Shown: positions 55,061-64,000 of the stretch, in pieces
Position numbering within the stretch: position 1 is the first letter of the stretch
How the letters are laid out: each line of letters begins with the position of its first letter
NCBI GenBank assembly: GCA_032207245.1
Contig: CM063501.1
Location: 83,514,231 to 83,578,230, forward strand
Direction: 5' to 3'
DNA: 64,000 nt
Source: Pardosa pseudoannulata
Lineage: Eukaryota > Arthropoda > Arachnida > Araneae > Lycosidae
Notes under the pieces: model-generated
What the model was told of the DNA's origin: nothing
The model's input: the letters and a program-made list of their open reading frames with translations, nothing else
The model's database searches: none
Program-made: the position numbers and the translations under genes

Positions 55061-55484
55061 AAAGTCCCCGAATTTGACATTTTCGGAGACACAGTCAGGA
55101 GACAGTTGAGAGCCAAAGAAATCCGTTGCAGGTAGTTTTGGTTAAACATAAAGACATGGGGCCGAGAAGCGGCAGTGGAAAATAAAAGATTTCTAGTGGC
55201 TGGAGGATAAAGGATTTCTAGTCGAGCTTTATTATGGGAGGAGTTGGAGGAGATAACAAATGAGATAAAAGCAAACTTTAGAGTGGCTCGGAGGAATAAA
55301 ATCCTCCCGGTATTTACAAGAAATCTCAGTGGAGTTGGGGTGGAGCTTAGTGTTCCCAAGAAACGGATTTGGGTTCAATCCTCGGATTATGCAAGGTTGA
55401 CTCAGACTTCCATCTCTTCAGGGAGTAGACAATCTAAAGACCAAGGATGCTTGAGAACTGAAAGCTCGATTTGCAAATACGGTA

Positions 55485-56265
55485 GTGCGACAATTCTTTG
55501 CACCACAGGGCACCGAGTTTTACCAGGGTACCTTCTTAGAAAACTCTCTGCACGTTACAATTCAAATACTCTCAGTGTTGGTGGTGACCATGTCTAAAAG
55601 TATTGCCTATAAGGATAGCTCATTTGGCAATGTAGTCAGCATAGCCAGAAGTTACGATCCCTGGAGCTAACTTTTTCATCCCAGCCAAAGGGACCACAGC
55701 TCGACATTTTTATTGTGCTTTCAACCCCCTTTTATATTTAAAATTTAAATTTTTTAATTATCAATTCTTAATTTAAATCTAGTTTTCTCCCTGAAACTAA
55801 TGCGAGGTTTTAGTGGATATTTTTGAGCAAGCCAAATCAAGAGGGTCCGACAGAATGGGCCAAACTTCAGTTGAAACGACTCATGTGCAATGGTTCCGAG
55901 ACCCAAGAATGCAATTGTCGCCTCTCAAGATTTCCTGCTCCTTAATTAGGACATCCGAATGCTGTCTCGAAGTGCAACGAGCAAAATTCTTCAGGCTACA
56001 AGAATAGTCCTCTTTTTATGGTAAGCGTGGTTCGTGCCACCCTCACTGACTCTGACGTCAAAAGAGACCCACTAAAGCATTCAACAGTCTTCAAAATTCC
56101 TCCAACGAGCGCTACTCTGCTGCGTTCACTCGTGAGTGGCGCTTGCGAAACGACAGGCGCGTGCCGGGCACTTTGATGGGGAACTGACCGGGTGGGATGG
56201 CCCAGGACTTGCGATCTACCCACCGCCACCGGGATAAGCCTGGAGGTTCCCATGGCCGTATGGGG
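55485..56265 (-). repeat. GC-richer dispersed repeat D, copy 1
   Basis: Minus-strand match to 60290-61085. Shared blocks include GAACCTCCAGGCTTATCCC, CATCCCACCCGGTCAG, GCAGAGTAGCG, GAGGGTGGC, CTTAATTAAG, a poorly conserved AT-rich middle, GTCGAGCTG(T/G)GG and TAACTTCT(G/A)GCT. Open frames on both strands (55244-55670, 55813-56253) fall in it but are not shared between copies. It is an old transposable element of unknown class. Confidence 0.75.
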
Positions 56266-57734
56266 CTGGATTGGCTGATTCTAAAAGTAGGGAAAGATTC
56301 TTATTTCATAATACCATGTGGATTTGTTTTAGGGTAATAAGGTTCTTAATACATTCGTGATCGGAAGATTTTTTTCTTTTTTATTAATGTGACCCAGCGA
56401 AAATTCTAAATTTAGTTATCGTAAACTTGTACCGTGACGGTAAGAATAAAAATTTAATGGCAACAAGTTCATATACTGAAAGCACTGAAATATTAAAATA
56501 GAACATAAATAACGCAGTAAAGGAATCCTGTCAATTATATTTCTTTCACCCTTTTGCTATTTTTAAGTTAACATATGCATGTGATATTATTGCCTCTTTC
56601 AGAAACAAAAATTATAGGGCGAGAATTCACGCTAACTAGAAATGAACTTAAAATGGCTTAAATTCGCATCCGTGGTTACGAGGGTCTTAATATATGACCA
56701 GTTATTATTGTGTTAATTTTCCTCGATAAATTTTAATCAAGTTACTTGTATTGGAATTTCTAATGCTTAGTTCTAAAACGAAATATTGTAGGTTTTTTTG
56801 TAAGGTAATGTGACACAAGAATGTATCATAATACAAAAAGGGTAAAAAAAAATTTTTAATGGCAAGATTTAGCAACAAACAAAAGTTGAAAAAAAATGAG
56901 TAAAAGTATCACAATCAAATATGGGGAGGAAATGCAAATAATTTCTATGAAACTAAAAGAGATGAACCTAAGGAATGTGACCAGGTACCGGTGATTTGTA
57001 AACACTAGACAGAGTAGAAATTCCAATCGTTGGAAGACTAAAAAAAGACAGTAAGAGAGTTTGAAAACATATAAAACGTAGTTGCTTTTTTAGATACCAG
57101 ACTTTAGTTACATTTTAAATAAGCTTATTAAACAATCAAAAATCTAACTAAGAATCATATGCAGTTCCTCGGGTCAGCCAACATAGTGACATCTTTTTTG
57201 TTTTCTATTTGTGAAAAAGAGTTACATCAGGGAATGCTCTCGTTGCTATCAGTAAGCTACGATGGACAGACAACAAGTTTCCAGCGTCCTATCTTGCTCC
57301 AACCCTTGCTGGACATGTCGGAATTTCGCCCACCCCCAGCCCCTTGAGTTGGAGAATGAGATAGTTGTAATGTTTGTCTCCTTCGAACACTTAAAAAGAG
57401 ATCACAGTAAAGAAAGGATATACAATGGAATTAACACAAATGGAGGCTTATTGCACTATTTTTAGCGATTCATGGACACTATCTTCCCATATTTCATGAC
57501 CCTAGCTTTTCAGCAACAATCTAATCAAGAATCAACATTACGTAGACTTGGGTAAATTGACAAATTATGATAAATAGATCTATAATGCTGCTTAAATGTA
57601 AAGTTGTAAAATAAGTTGTAGTCAACGGTAAGTCATCTCTCATTCATATGTTACTCTATCCATTTTACTTGATTATCAACATTTTCCCAGCTGACCTGCC
57701 TTGCATGCGCTGCATTGTATAATTGAGATTTTAT
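56266..57734. other. Intergenic DNA, no gene seen
   Basis: AT-rich. Frames at 57159-57465 overlap in two phases and lack a domain. A GTAAGC donor-like site near 57253 is isolated. Confidence 0.45.
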
Positions 57735-58700
57735 TCTTTTATTAAACATTCCCGCAACATAACATGAAACTATCTTTTCAAAACTAAAACAAAACGTTCT
57801 CTTTGCTCTCCCAAATTAGAGTGGAGTAGATTGGCAACTTCACAGTGTTTTAGTCTCAGTGAGAATGTGCTTTACAGATGTTTTTAAATTCTTTTATTAA
57901 CCATTCCCATAACAAGGCATAATTCTCTCCTTCAATCGAAAAACCGAACAAATACCGAAACAAAACGTTCTCTTTGCTTTCTCAAATTAGAGTAGAGTTG
58001 AGTGGCAGCGTCACGATCTTTTACTCTCAGTGAAAATATGTTTCACAGTTGTTTTATTCTTTTCTATTATTAACTGTTCCCATAACTTGACATAATACTA
58101 TCCTTTCAAAACTAAAACGAAATGTAATTTTTGTTCTCCCAAATTAGAGTTGAGTTGAGTGACAACGGAAGAAGGCTTACTCTCAGTGAGAGTGTGCTTC
58201 ACACTTATTCTTTTATTAACCGTTTCCACAACATGGCATAACACAATCAGTCCACGTCAAAAACAGAACAAATACCGAAACAAAACGTTTTCTTCGCTTT
58301 CTCAAATTACAGTAGAGTTGAGAAGCAATGTCATAATGTTTTCCTCTCAATGAGAATATGTTCACAGTTGTTTTTATTCTTTTCTTTTATTAACTGGTCC
58401 CGTAACTTGGCATAATACTATTCTTCCAAAACTAAAACGAAATGCAATTTTTGTTCTCCTAAATTAGAGTGGAGTTGAGTGTCAACGGAAGAAGGCTTAG
58501 TCTCAGTGAGAATAGAATGTGCTTCACACTTACTTTATTTATTCTTTTATTGACCATTCCCACAACATGGTATAATACAATGATTCCAAGTCAAAAACAG
58601 AACAAATACCGAAGCAAAACGTTCTCTTTGCTTTCTCAAATTACAGTAGAGAGTAGAGTGGCAACTCATGTGTTTTCTTTTCTTTTATTAGAATGAGCTA
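57735..58700 (+). repeat. Dimeric satellite, alternating A and B units (~155 bp each)
   Basis: TTCTTTTATTAACC-type starts lie near 57735, 57890, 58056, 58206, 58378 and 58541. Odd units carry TTTCAAAACTAAAACGAAATG-like sequence and GTTCTCCCAAATTAGAG. Even units carry AACAGAACAAATACCGAA and CTTTCTCAAATTA. The A-B pair repeats about every 320 bp, three times. A decayed B unit lies further on at 58960-59045. Frames at 58159-58353 and 58469-58696 are repeat artefacts. Confidence 0.93.
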
Positions 58701-59045
58701 TCACAGTATAATTGTTGTTCTTACACAGTTAGGTGGAGATAGAAGGCTTACTCCTTAGTTAGAAGCTGTATTTATTCTCGTTATGTTGACATAAGACCTG
58801 TTCTCAAACAAAATTTTAATCAAAAAGTGATTAATTAACTAAAAAGTATTTATTTTCCTTAGTATATATTCCACTAAGTGAGGAAAGTTTTGGCAAATTG
58901 TGATAGAAGAGTATTTTTGACAGACAACGAATGTTTTAATTTAGATCGATGAGTATCGTATTCTTGTATTAACTGTTTCCCCACCATGGCATAATACAAT
59001 GATTCCAAGTCAAAAACAGAATAAATGACGAAATTTCCTTAGGAG

Positions 59046-59633
59046 AGTTGAGAAAAAAGCTATTTCCGTTTACTTTCCAGTATAATTGACATCTGCAGAT
59101 AGAAATAATAAGTGACTTTATGATTGACGAGTATTTCTTTATCGGGCAATGAATTAAGATTGCTTTGTTTTACTCCAGAAATATCAGCTCAAATAAAGAA
59201 TAATTTTATAATTTATGATCGAGTGTTTTCATTATGCTTATCTTACCGACAAAAACGATAATTTATGGTCAAACAAATTTAGTTTTTTTTTTTAATTTCA
59301 TAATTTATAATCAAATTTATGGGTGACTTTTATGCAATGAAAACCAATAAAATGCTTCCAGTAATCCATTAAAGTGTACGTTTTTTAAATATGTGTTTCC
59401 GAGACTGCTTTTTATGGTATGCATTATCGTAATGAATTCATTTCTTAACCATAAAATAACTTAGAGTAGATTAGTTTATATAAATGTGCAGTAACATTGT
59501 TATTTTATTCGTGGTCTTATTCTGTCCACTGACGCTGAGAAATTTCTCTGATCATTTGAAATAAATCAATAGTTTTCTTTCGTCAGATTTCTCATGCTGG
59601 TCAAAGATCCGTCATGCTCATTAATGGCGGCTA
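59046..59633. other. Intergenic DNA, no gene seen
   Basis: Nothing recognised. Confidence 0.5.
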
Positions 59634-59815
59634 GGGTGCGTAGTTTTGTGGTCATAATGTCTTCCAAGTTCAGAATTATACCTCTGCAGCCCAAGACTCG
59701 GTGTCCTCTGCTTGGCCCCTGCTTCTAAATTAGGAGGATCCAACAGGGATAATGTTATTCGCGTCCATAACATTCTTTAAGCTACACGTGCCGCACATGT
59801 GCTTACATGCACAAT
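59634..59815 (+). repeat. SINE-B-related copy with alternative 3' part
   Basis: Shares GGTCATAATGTCTTCCAAG and CTTGGCCCCTGCTTCTAAAT with the SINE-B body, then the alternative segment GGGATAATGTTATTCGCG to TTAAGCTACACGTGC seen at 4020-4150. It ends near ACAATAACAAC. Confidence 0.7.
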
Positions 59816-59934
59816 AACAACTTCGCAGCTATGTTTGGCATAATGCTATCTGCCTGCATTGCCAGCAACATTGGAAAGAAGAAGGTTTTCTCTTATACTC
59901 ATATACATAATGTTACACATGCACATTTGTAAAA

Positions 59935-60280
59935 GAAACTGTTCAAAATTCGTAACTAAAAGGTTGCGAGTTCGGGGCTGGAGCCGACGTAAGATCCACC
60001 GTGTTCGTTAAAGGTGACTGGGGCACGTAAAATAGGTTCGTGATCACAATGTCCTCCAAGTTCTCAATTAATACCTCTGGAAGTGGCAGGCTAGGTCTTT
60101 GGGTCTTCTGCTTGGTTCCTGCTTCAAAATTACAAGGGCCTACTTGAGCGAAGTCGTTCTTTCACTTTAATGGTGCTCATTAAAACGAAAGAATCACCCC
60201 TTGGCTTTAACACGAGAACCTGCAGGCCTAATCATGCTTAGTTTGTCCAAGTGGCATGAGAAACAACAACAACAATTGTT
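59935..60280 (+). repeat. SINE-B, full-length copy with CAACAACAACAA tail
   Basis: Head: CGTAACTAAAAGGTTGCGAG and TTCGGGGCTGGAGCC. Body in the same order as 2132-2495 (GATCACAATGTCCTCC, CTTCTGCTTGGTTCCTGC, CTTTCACTTTAATGGTGC). The tail is AAACAACAACAACAATTG. It begins 120 bp after the 59634 copy and runs into repeat D. Confidence 0.82.
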
Positions 60281-60289
60281 CAAGATGGC

Positions 60290-61085
60290 CTGCTTTTATC
60301 GTTTTCCTGCAATCAAATTCATGGGTTCAGCAGAGAAACCAAGAAGACATCCTGTTTTCTTCTGACAATCAGGCAGCGATCTGGGGCTATATTGTCGTGA
60401 GACCTCCAGGTTTGTCCCAGCAGTGGTGAGCAGATCAAAAGTAGTGGACCTCCCCACCCGGCCAACCCCCTTCAAAGTGCCCAGCTCTCGTTGCTCCGCA
60501 GGATCCACTAGCACTCGATCGCCGCAGAGTAGCGGTCACTGGAGGAATATGGGAGACTACTGGATGCTCTAGCGGGCCTCTTGACGCCGGAGTTAGTGAG
60601 GGTGGCGCAAACCACGCGGACCAAAAAGAGGGCTAATCTTGTAGCCTGATGACTTTTGCTAGTCAAACTTCGAGACGAAATCTGGATGGCTTAAAGGAGG
60701 AGCAGGAAATTTTGACAGGGGACAATTGCATTCCCGAGCCTCGAAACCATCGGTCGTGAGCCATTGCAACAGAACTTTGGCTCACAATGCGGAACCCCTG
60801 TGACTCAAAAATACCCACTGAAAACTTGCATTAGTATCAGGGGAGAAAACTGGACCTTAATTAAGAATTTAAAAATTTAAAATAAAATTATATAAAAAGA
60901 TTAGGGGTGTTGTCAACAAACAAGTCGAGCTGGGGTTCCCTCGGGAAATGTGGTCATTGGCAGAGCTGTGGAAGTTAAACCCAGGGGTCTTAACTTCTAG
61001 CTTATCCTGACCACACTGTCAAATCACTCATCAGTGCAGGTGTTTTCTTCTGACAACCCAAAGGCTGAAGGCGAGTATAGTTGCC
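60290..61085 (+). repeat. GC-richer dispersed repeat D, copy 2
   Basis: Inverse-orientation partner of 55485-56265, with the same block order over about 750 bp and heavy divergence. The minus frame at 60296-60514 is not conserved in copy 1. No transposase or reverse transcriptase motif found. Confidence 0.75.
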
Positions 61086-61105
61086 CTGCTTGGTGGTTAT
61101 TTTTC

Positions 61106-61640
61106 ATTTGGTGACAAAATATTTATATGTCAACCAAACTTCGAAGAGTCTATAGAACCAGCATTTTCTCAAATGTATTACTCCTACATAAGTATAAAAT
61201 ACGCTCACCTATTAGTCATCATATCAAAATCCCCTAAGTCAGAAAGTACCCAAATTACTTACTAATAAAGATGACAGTTCCACACTATTTTTCCGTTAAA
61301 GTACTTTTGAACAGGTATGGTACGTGCTAAAAAAAATGCGTTTCAATTGACTACATTTTTTAAATCTTAATAAAACTGTACAAAAAATTGTAAAATATTT
61401 AATATTTGTCTACTTTTATAACATTTGGTTACAAAAGTTTATATGCCAACAAAACTTCGAAGCACGTATCATTTACTAATAGTGATGCCACTTATGCACT
61501 ATATGTTTATTAAGGGGTCTTTCTGAGTAGTTATTTCCATGCTAAAAGTGTATGTTTCAATTGATCGCATTCTTTAAAATGCTTAATCAAACTATACAAA
61601 AATTGGTAAAACATTTTAAAATTTTTGTACTTACATAAAA
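61106..61640 (+). repeat. Two-copy tandem duplication, ~315-bp period
   Basis: TTTATATGTCAACCAAACTTCGAAG (61121 on) and TTTATATGCCAACAAAACTTCGAAG (61440 on) start two copies, split here for length. Both continue with ATGCTAAA-type, TTTCAATTGA and TTAATnAAACT(G/A)TACAAAAA blocks. The second copy lacks about 100 bp. Confidence 0.8.
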
Positions 61641-62179
61641 TCATTAATATAGTCTCTTAATCCATTATGATAAAAACATAAAATGATTGTTATAAGAAAG
61701 TTTTCACGAAAATTATATGTTATATCACAATCCGTGAGATTTAAAAATCTATTAAATTTTTCCTTTAATATAATTGTAATACCAGTAGGGTTAATTACCG
61801 TAATATCAGCAGAGTTAATTAATATCTTGAAGATAATTAAACTTTGTTATTTTTATCGTTAGTTAATAATAATTTCATCATAATTTTACTTCATATTTGA
61901 TTACTTCAGTTTAAATAAATTACTTTTGACGATAGGATTTCTGTATTATTAATTAATTCTATACAATACAGTTTTGAGTTCATTTTTTATCCCTACATTT
62001 TAAAAGTTAAGTTTTAAGTTAAAAGTTTTAAAAGGTGTCTTACGGTTCACGAAACAACATATAATTTATTTCAAAATTCTCATATATTAATTGTTCTGTA
62101 TTTTATATTCTAATCCATTAAGAGAGATTATTTTCTAGTTTTATATGAGCCATAACAAGTCTTAAAAGTCTTAATCCTG
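61641..62179. other. AT-rich intergenic DNA
   Basis: No gene; a short duplicated phrase (taataccagtagggttaatta and a near copy) lies at about 61778-61820. Confidence 0.5.
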
Positions 62180-62460
62180 ATAGCAAATTTAGTCTGAAGC
62201 AAACTTGCGTCTTGATTTGAAAGCCTTCAAATTTGTAGCAAGTTCAACATGATAATTCTGCAAGTTTGAAACAAGACTGCAGCAAGTCTCAGAATTTTTG
62301 CTTGTTTCAAGGTTGTCATGACAAGATTGCCACAGTTTTGCAGCAAAATAGCGTTGCAAAAGAGTGGTCGCTTTATGTTTCGTCTAACTTGCAGGAAATT
62401 TGCAAGTTTGTTGCTTCAAATTTGTAATGTCAAGATATTATCCAGAAAAAATCAAACTTG
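62180..62460. repeat. Degenerate CAAGTTTG-rich short-period repeat
   Basis: Variants of GCAAGTTTGAAAC, CAAACTTGCG, TTGCAAGTTTG and GCAGCAAG appear many times in both orientations within 280 bp. It is a decayed short tandem repeat with no coding content. Confidence 0.6.
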
Positions 62461-62494
62461 ATGCAAGTATGCATGTTATTAGGAAAAGCCCCTG

Positions 62495-62718
62495 CAAACT
62501 ATGATCCACTGCAAGCCATTACTACCGTCTGGAGGGGGTATGGCTTATCGAGGTCGACGATGTTAGACGATAAAATGGTCTTGGCGGAGGATGGCTTCGG
62601 AAGTGGTACTTCCTTAAACATTAAAGACAGCCAACATGTGCTACCAAAATGCGCAGTAGACTCTATGGAAGCATCCCCTCGCTCTGCTCATTTAGTTGCC
62701 CAATGTGTGGCTGTAACG
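62495..62718 (-). mobile_element. CACTATGG element, copy 6, truncated and inverted to copy 7
   Basis: Reverse copy starting at ACTATGATCCACTGCAAGCC and broken off at GTGTGGCTGTAACG, losing about 70 bp of its other end. Copy 7 begins three bases later in the opposite direction. Confidence 0.85.
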
Positions 62719-62721
62719 TAG

Positions 62722-63018
62722 CCTCCACACTATGGCCAATTGTTCACCACTCCAGTACTGGTCCTGATGGCGACCTTGAAAGATGGTTCGCGGGTTGTAT
62801 CCACACACTGGGCCACTAAATGAACACAGCACATGTATGCATCCATAGAATCTACAGTGCACTTTGGTAGAGCATGCTGGTTGTCTTTGATCTTTGGAGA
62901 AAACCGCTTCGGAATCCATCTCCGCCAACTACATTTTATCGTCTTCCATCGTCGACCTCGATAAGCCATACCCCCTCCAGACGGTGGTAATGGCTTTCAA
63001 TGGACTTTAGTGTGGAGG
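62722..63018 (+). mobile_element. CACTATGG element, copy 7
   Basis: CCTCCACACTATGGCC to TTTAGTGTGGAGG, full length. With copy 6 it forms a large imperfect palindrome (62495-63018). The frames 62692-62969 on the minus strand are within it. Confidence 0.88.
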
Positions 63019-63562
63019 AACCTTTACAAGTTCTCTCCAAAATTCTTATGCACCCGTTCTCATCTTCAACGGTAAGTTTGTCAGTCAGTCAAACCAAAAA
63101 ATATAGACAAAGAAAGAAAGGAAGGTGTTGTAAAGATAAAGTAAATACGCAAGCGAAATAAGTTATCTCCAAGAGCCTTGACAGAATAACTACTTTAACT
63201 GCTTCACGTCATATTCAGTTTCTTATTTCCTCTATTAAGTTGTGATTTGATTTTGTTTTTTTAAATTAGGAATTTTGTAAATTTCAGGTATGGACTTTTA
63301 ACAATTCCTTGTAGATTATATACTTGAAGTATATGTTAATACGTACAAAATCTTTAAGTCAATTTTGTATTATGTTCTAGATTAAATTTTCTTTTTAAAA
63401 GATAGTTGTAAATGGCGTTGAACATTAGTTCGACCGAAAAATCGTGTCTGTTCTGTAGAGCAGTTGATATCTGTAGTTCCTGTGCTATGACATCACTATA
63501 CCAAGACCATTAAAACAGCAGCAGGAGTTGATCAGACAGACAGGGACTCCTATCAGGTGATG
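63019..63562. other. Intergenic DNA, no gene seen
   Basis: Nothing recognised. Confidence 0.5.
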
Positions 63563-63731
63563 CCTCTTCCATATGGTCCATTATTATTCACTGCAGTGCT
63601 GGCCTGATGGCTACCTTGGGACGATCGTTCAACGGTTGCATCCACACACTGGGTCACTAAATGAGCCGAACGCCAGGACTCATCCATAGAGTTTACTGCG
63701 CACTTTAGTTGCGCATGCTGGCTGAGTTTAA
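63563..63731 (+). mobile_element. CACTATGG element, copy 8, truncated
   Basis: Starts CCTCTTCCATATGGTCC and stops at GCATGCTGGCTGAGTTTA, about halfway along the element, where copy 9 follows. Confidence 0.8.
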
Positions 63732-63736
63732 TGTAG

Positions 63737-64000
63737 ACTCCACACCATGGCCAATTGTTCACCACTTCCTGATGGTGACAGTGGACGATGGTTTACGGGT
63801 TGAATCCACACACTGGGCCACTAAATGAGCTGAGGGCGTCGATAAGTCTATAGGGTCTACTGCGCACTTTAGTTGCGTATCTGGTTGCCTTTGATCTTTG
63901 GAGAAAAATCACTTGCGAAGCCATCCTCTCCCAAGGTCATTTTATCGTTTGCCATCGTCAACCTCGATAAACCATACCCCCTCCAGACGGTGGTAATGGC
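63737..64000 (+). mobile_element. CACTATGG element, copy 9, cut by the window end
   Basis: Starts ACTCCACACCATGGCC and runs to the last base of the window (CAGACGGTGGTAATGGC), about 30 bp before its expected end. Same orientation as copy 8. Confidence 0.85.

Noticed and set aside
55244..55597. A 117-codon gene
   Set aside because: It overlaps repeat D and frames on the other strand; the frame is not kept in the second copy and no domain is recognisable.

Overview
This is eukaryotic nuclear DNA: AT-rich, with no dense gene track, intron-type splice signals around the few exon-like stretches, and very many transposable-element remnants. I infer an arthropod, probably a chelicerate such as a spider. 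That rests on the repeat style (tRNA-headed SINEs with CCAAA or CAACAA tails, a short terminal-inverted-repeat element that resembles spurious small proteins I recall from orb-weaver spider annotations) and cannot be proven from the window. No complete gene, rRNA gene, functional tRNA gene or CRISPR array is visible. Most open frames of 60-120 codons are chance or lie inside repeats.

Layout. 1-4.8 kb: T-rich low-complexity DNA, a nearly full-length SINE (SINE-B) and older SINE fragments. 4.8-12.4 kb: a satellite domain, with eight ~130-bp hairpin-forming units and then about 14 units of a ~345-bp satellite, interrupted by a foldback element and organised in part as ~1.2-kb higher-order repeats. 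12.4-25.8 kb: piggyBac, hAT and LINE ORF1 remnants, TTAA-flanked miniature elements, SINEs, and a likely terminal exon of an unknown minus-strand gene at 20.1-20.3 kb. 25.8-37.5 kb: AT-rich DNA with one GC/CpG-rich island (26.75-27.16 kb), a pogo/Tigger element nested in a TTAA element (29.4-30.8 kb), a 57-bp minisatellite and a 0.4-kb inverted duplication. 37.5-50.5 kb: Tc1 and hAT transposase tails, two solo LTRs with 4-bp target-site duplications, more TTAA elements, and a candidate first exon at 47.56 kb. 50.5-64 kb: a run of different tandem arrays, one of which (51.05-52.2 kb) has amplified a piece of a Helitron Pif1-like helicase gene, a candidate 138-bp internal exon at 54.72 kb, a GC-richer dispersed repeat in two copies, SINE-B copies and the end of a nine-copy TIR element family.

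How it fits together. Little here works as a gene set. The window records layered insertions whose order can often be read from target-site duplications, nesting, one paralogous empty site and tandem duplication of already-inserted elements. The three candidate exons (20174-20274 minus, 47556-47689 plus, 54721-54858 plus) are the only stretches I would put forward as host or host-like coding sequence. I recognise no described or new multi-gene system. The most unusual items are the helicase-fragment satellite, seven independent TTAA-type elements with unlike termini, and the candidate 47.56-kb exon enclosed by an inverted motif pair.
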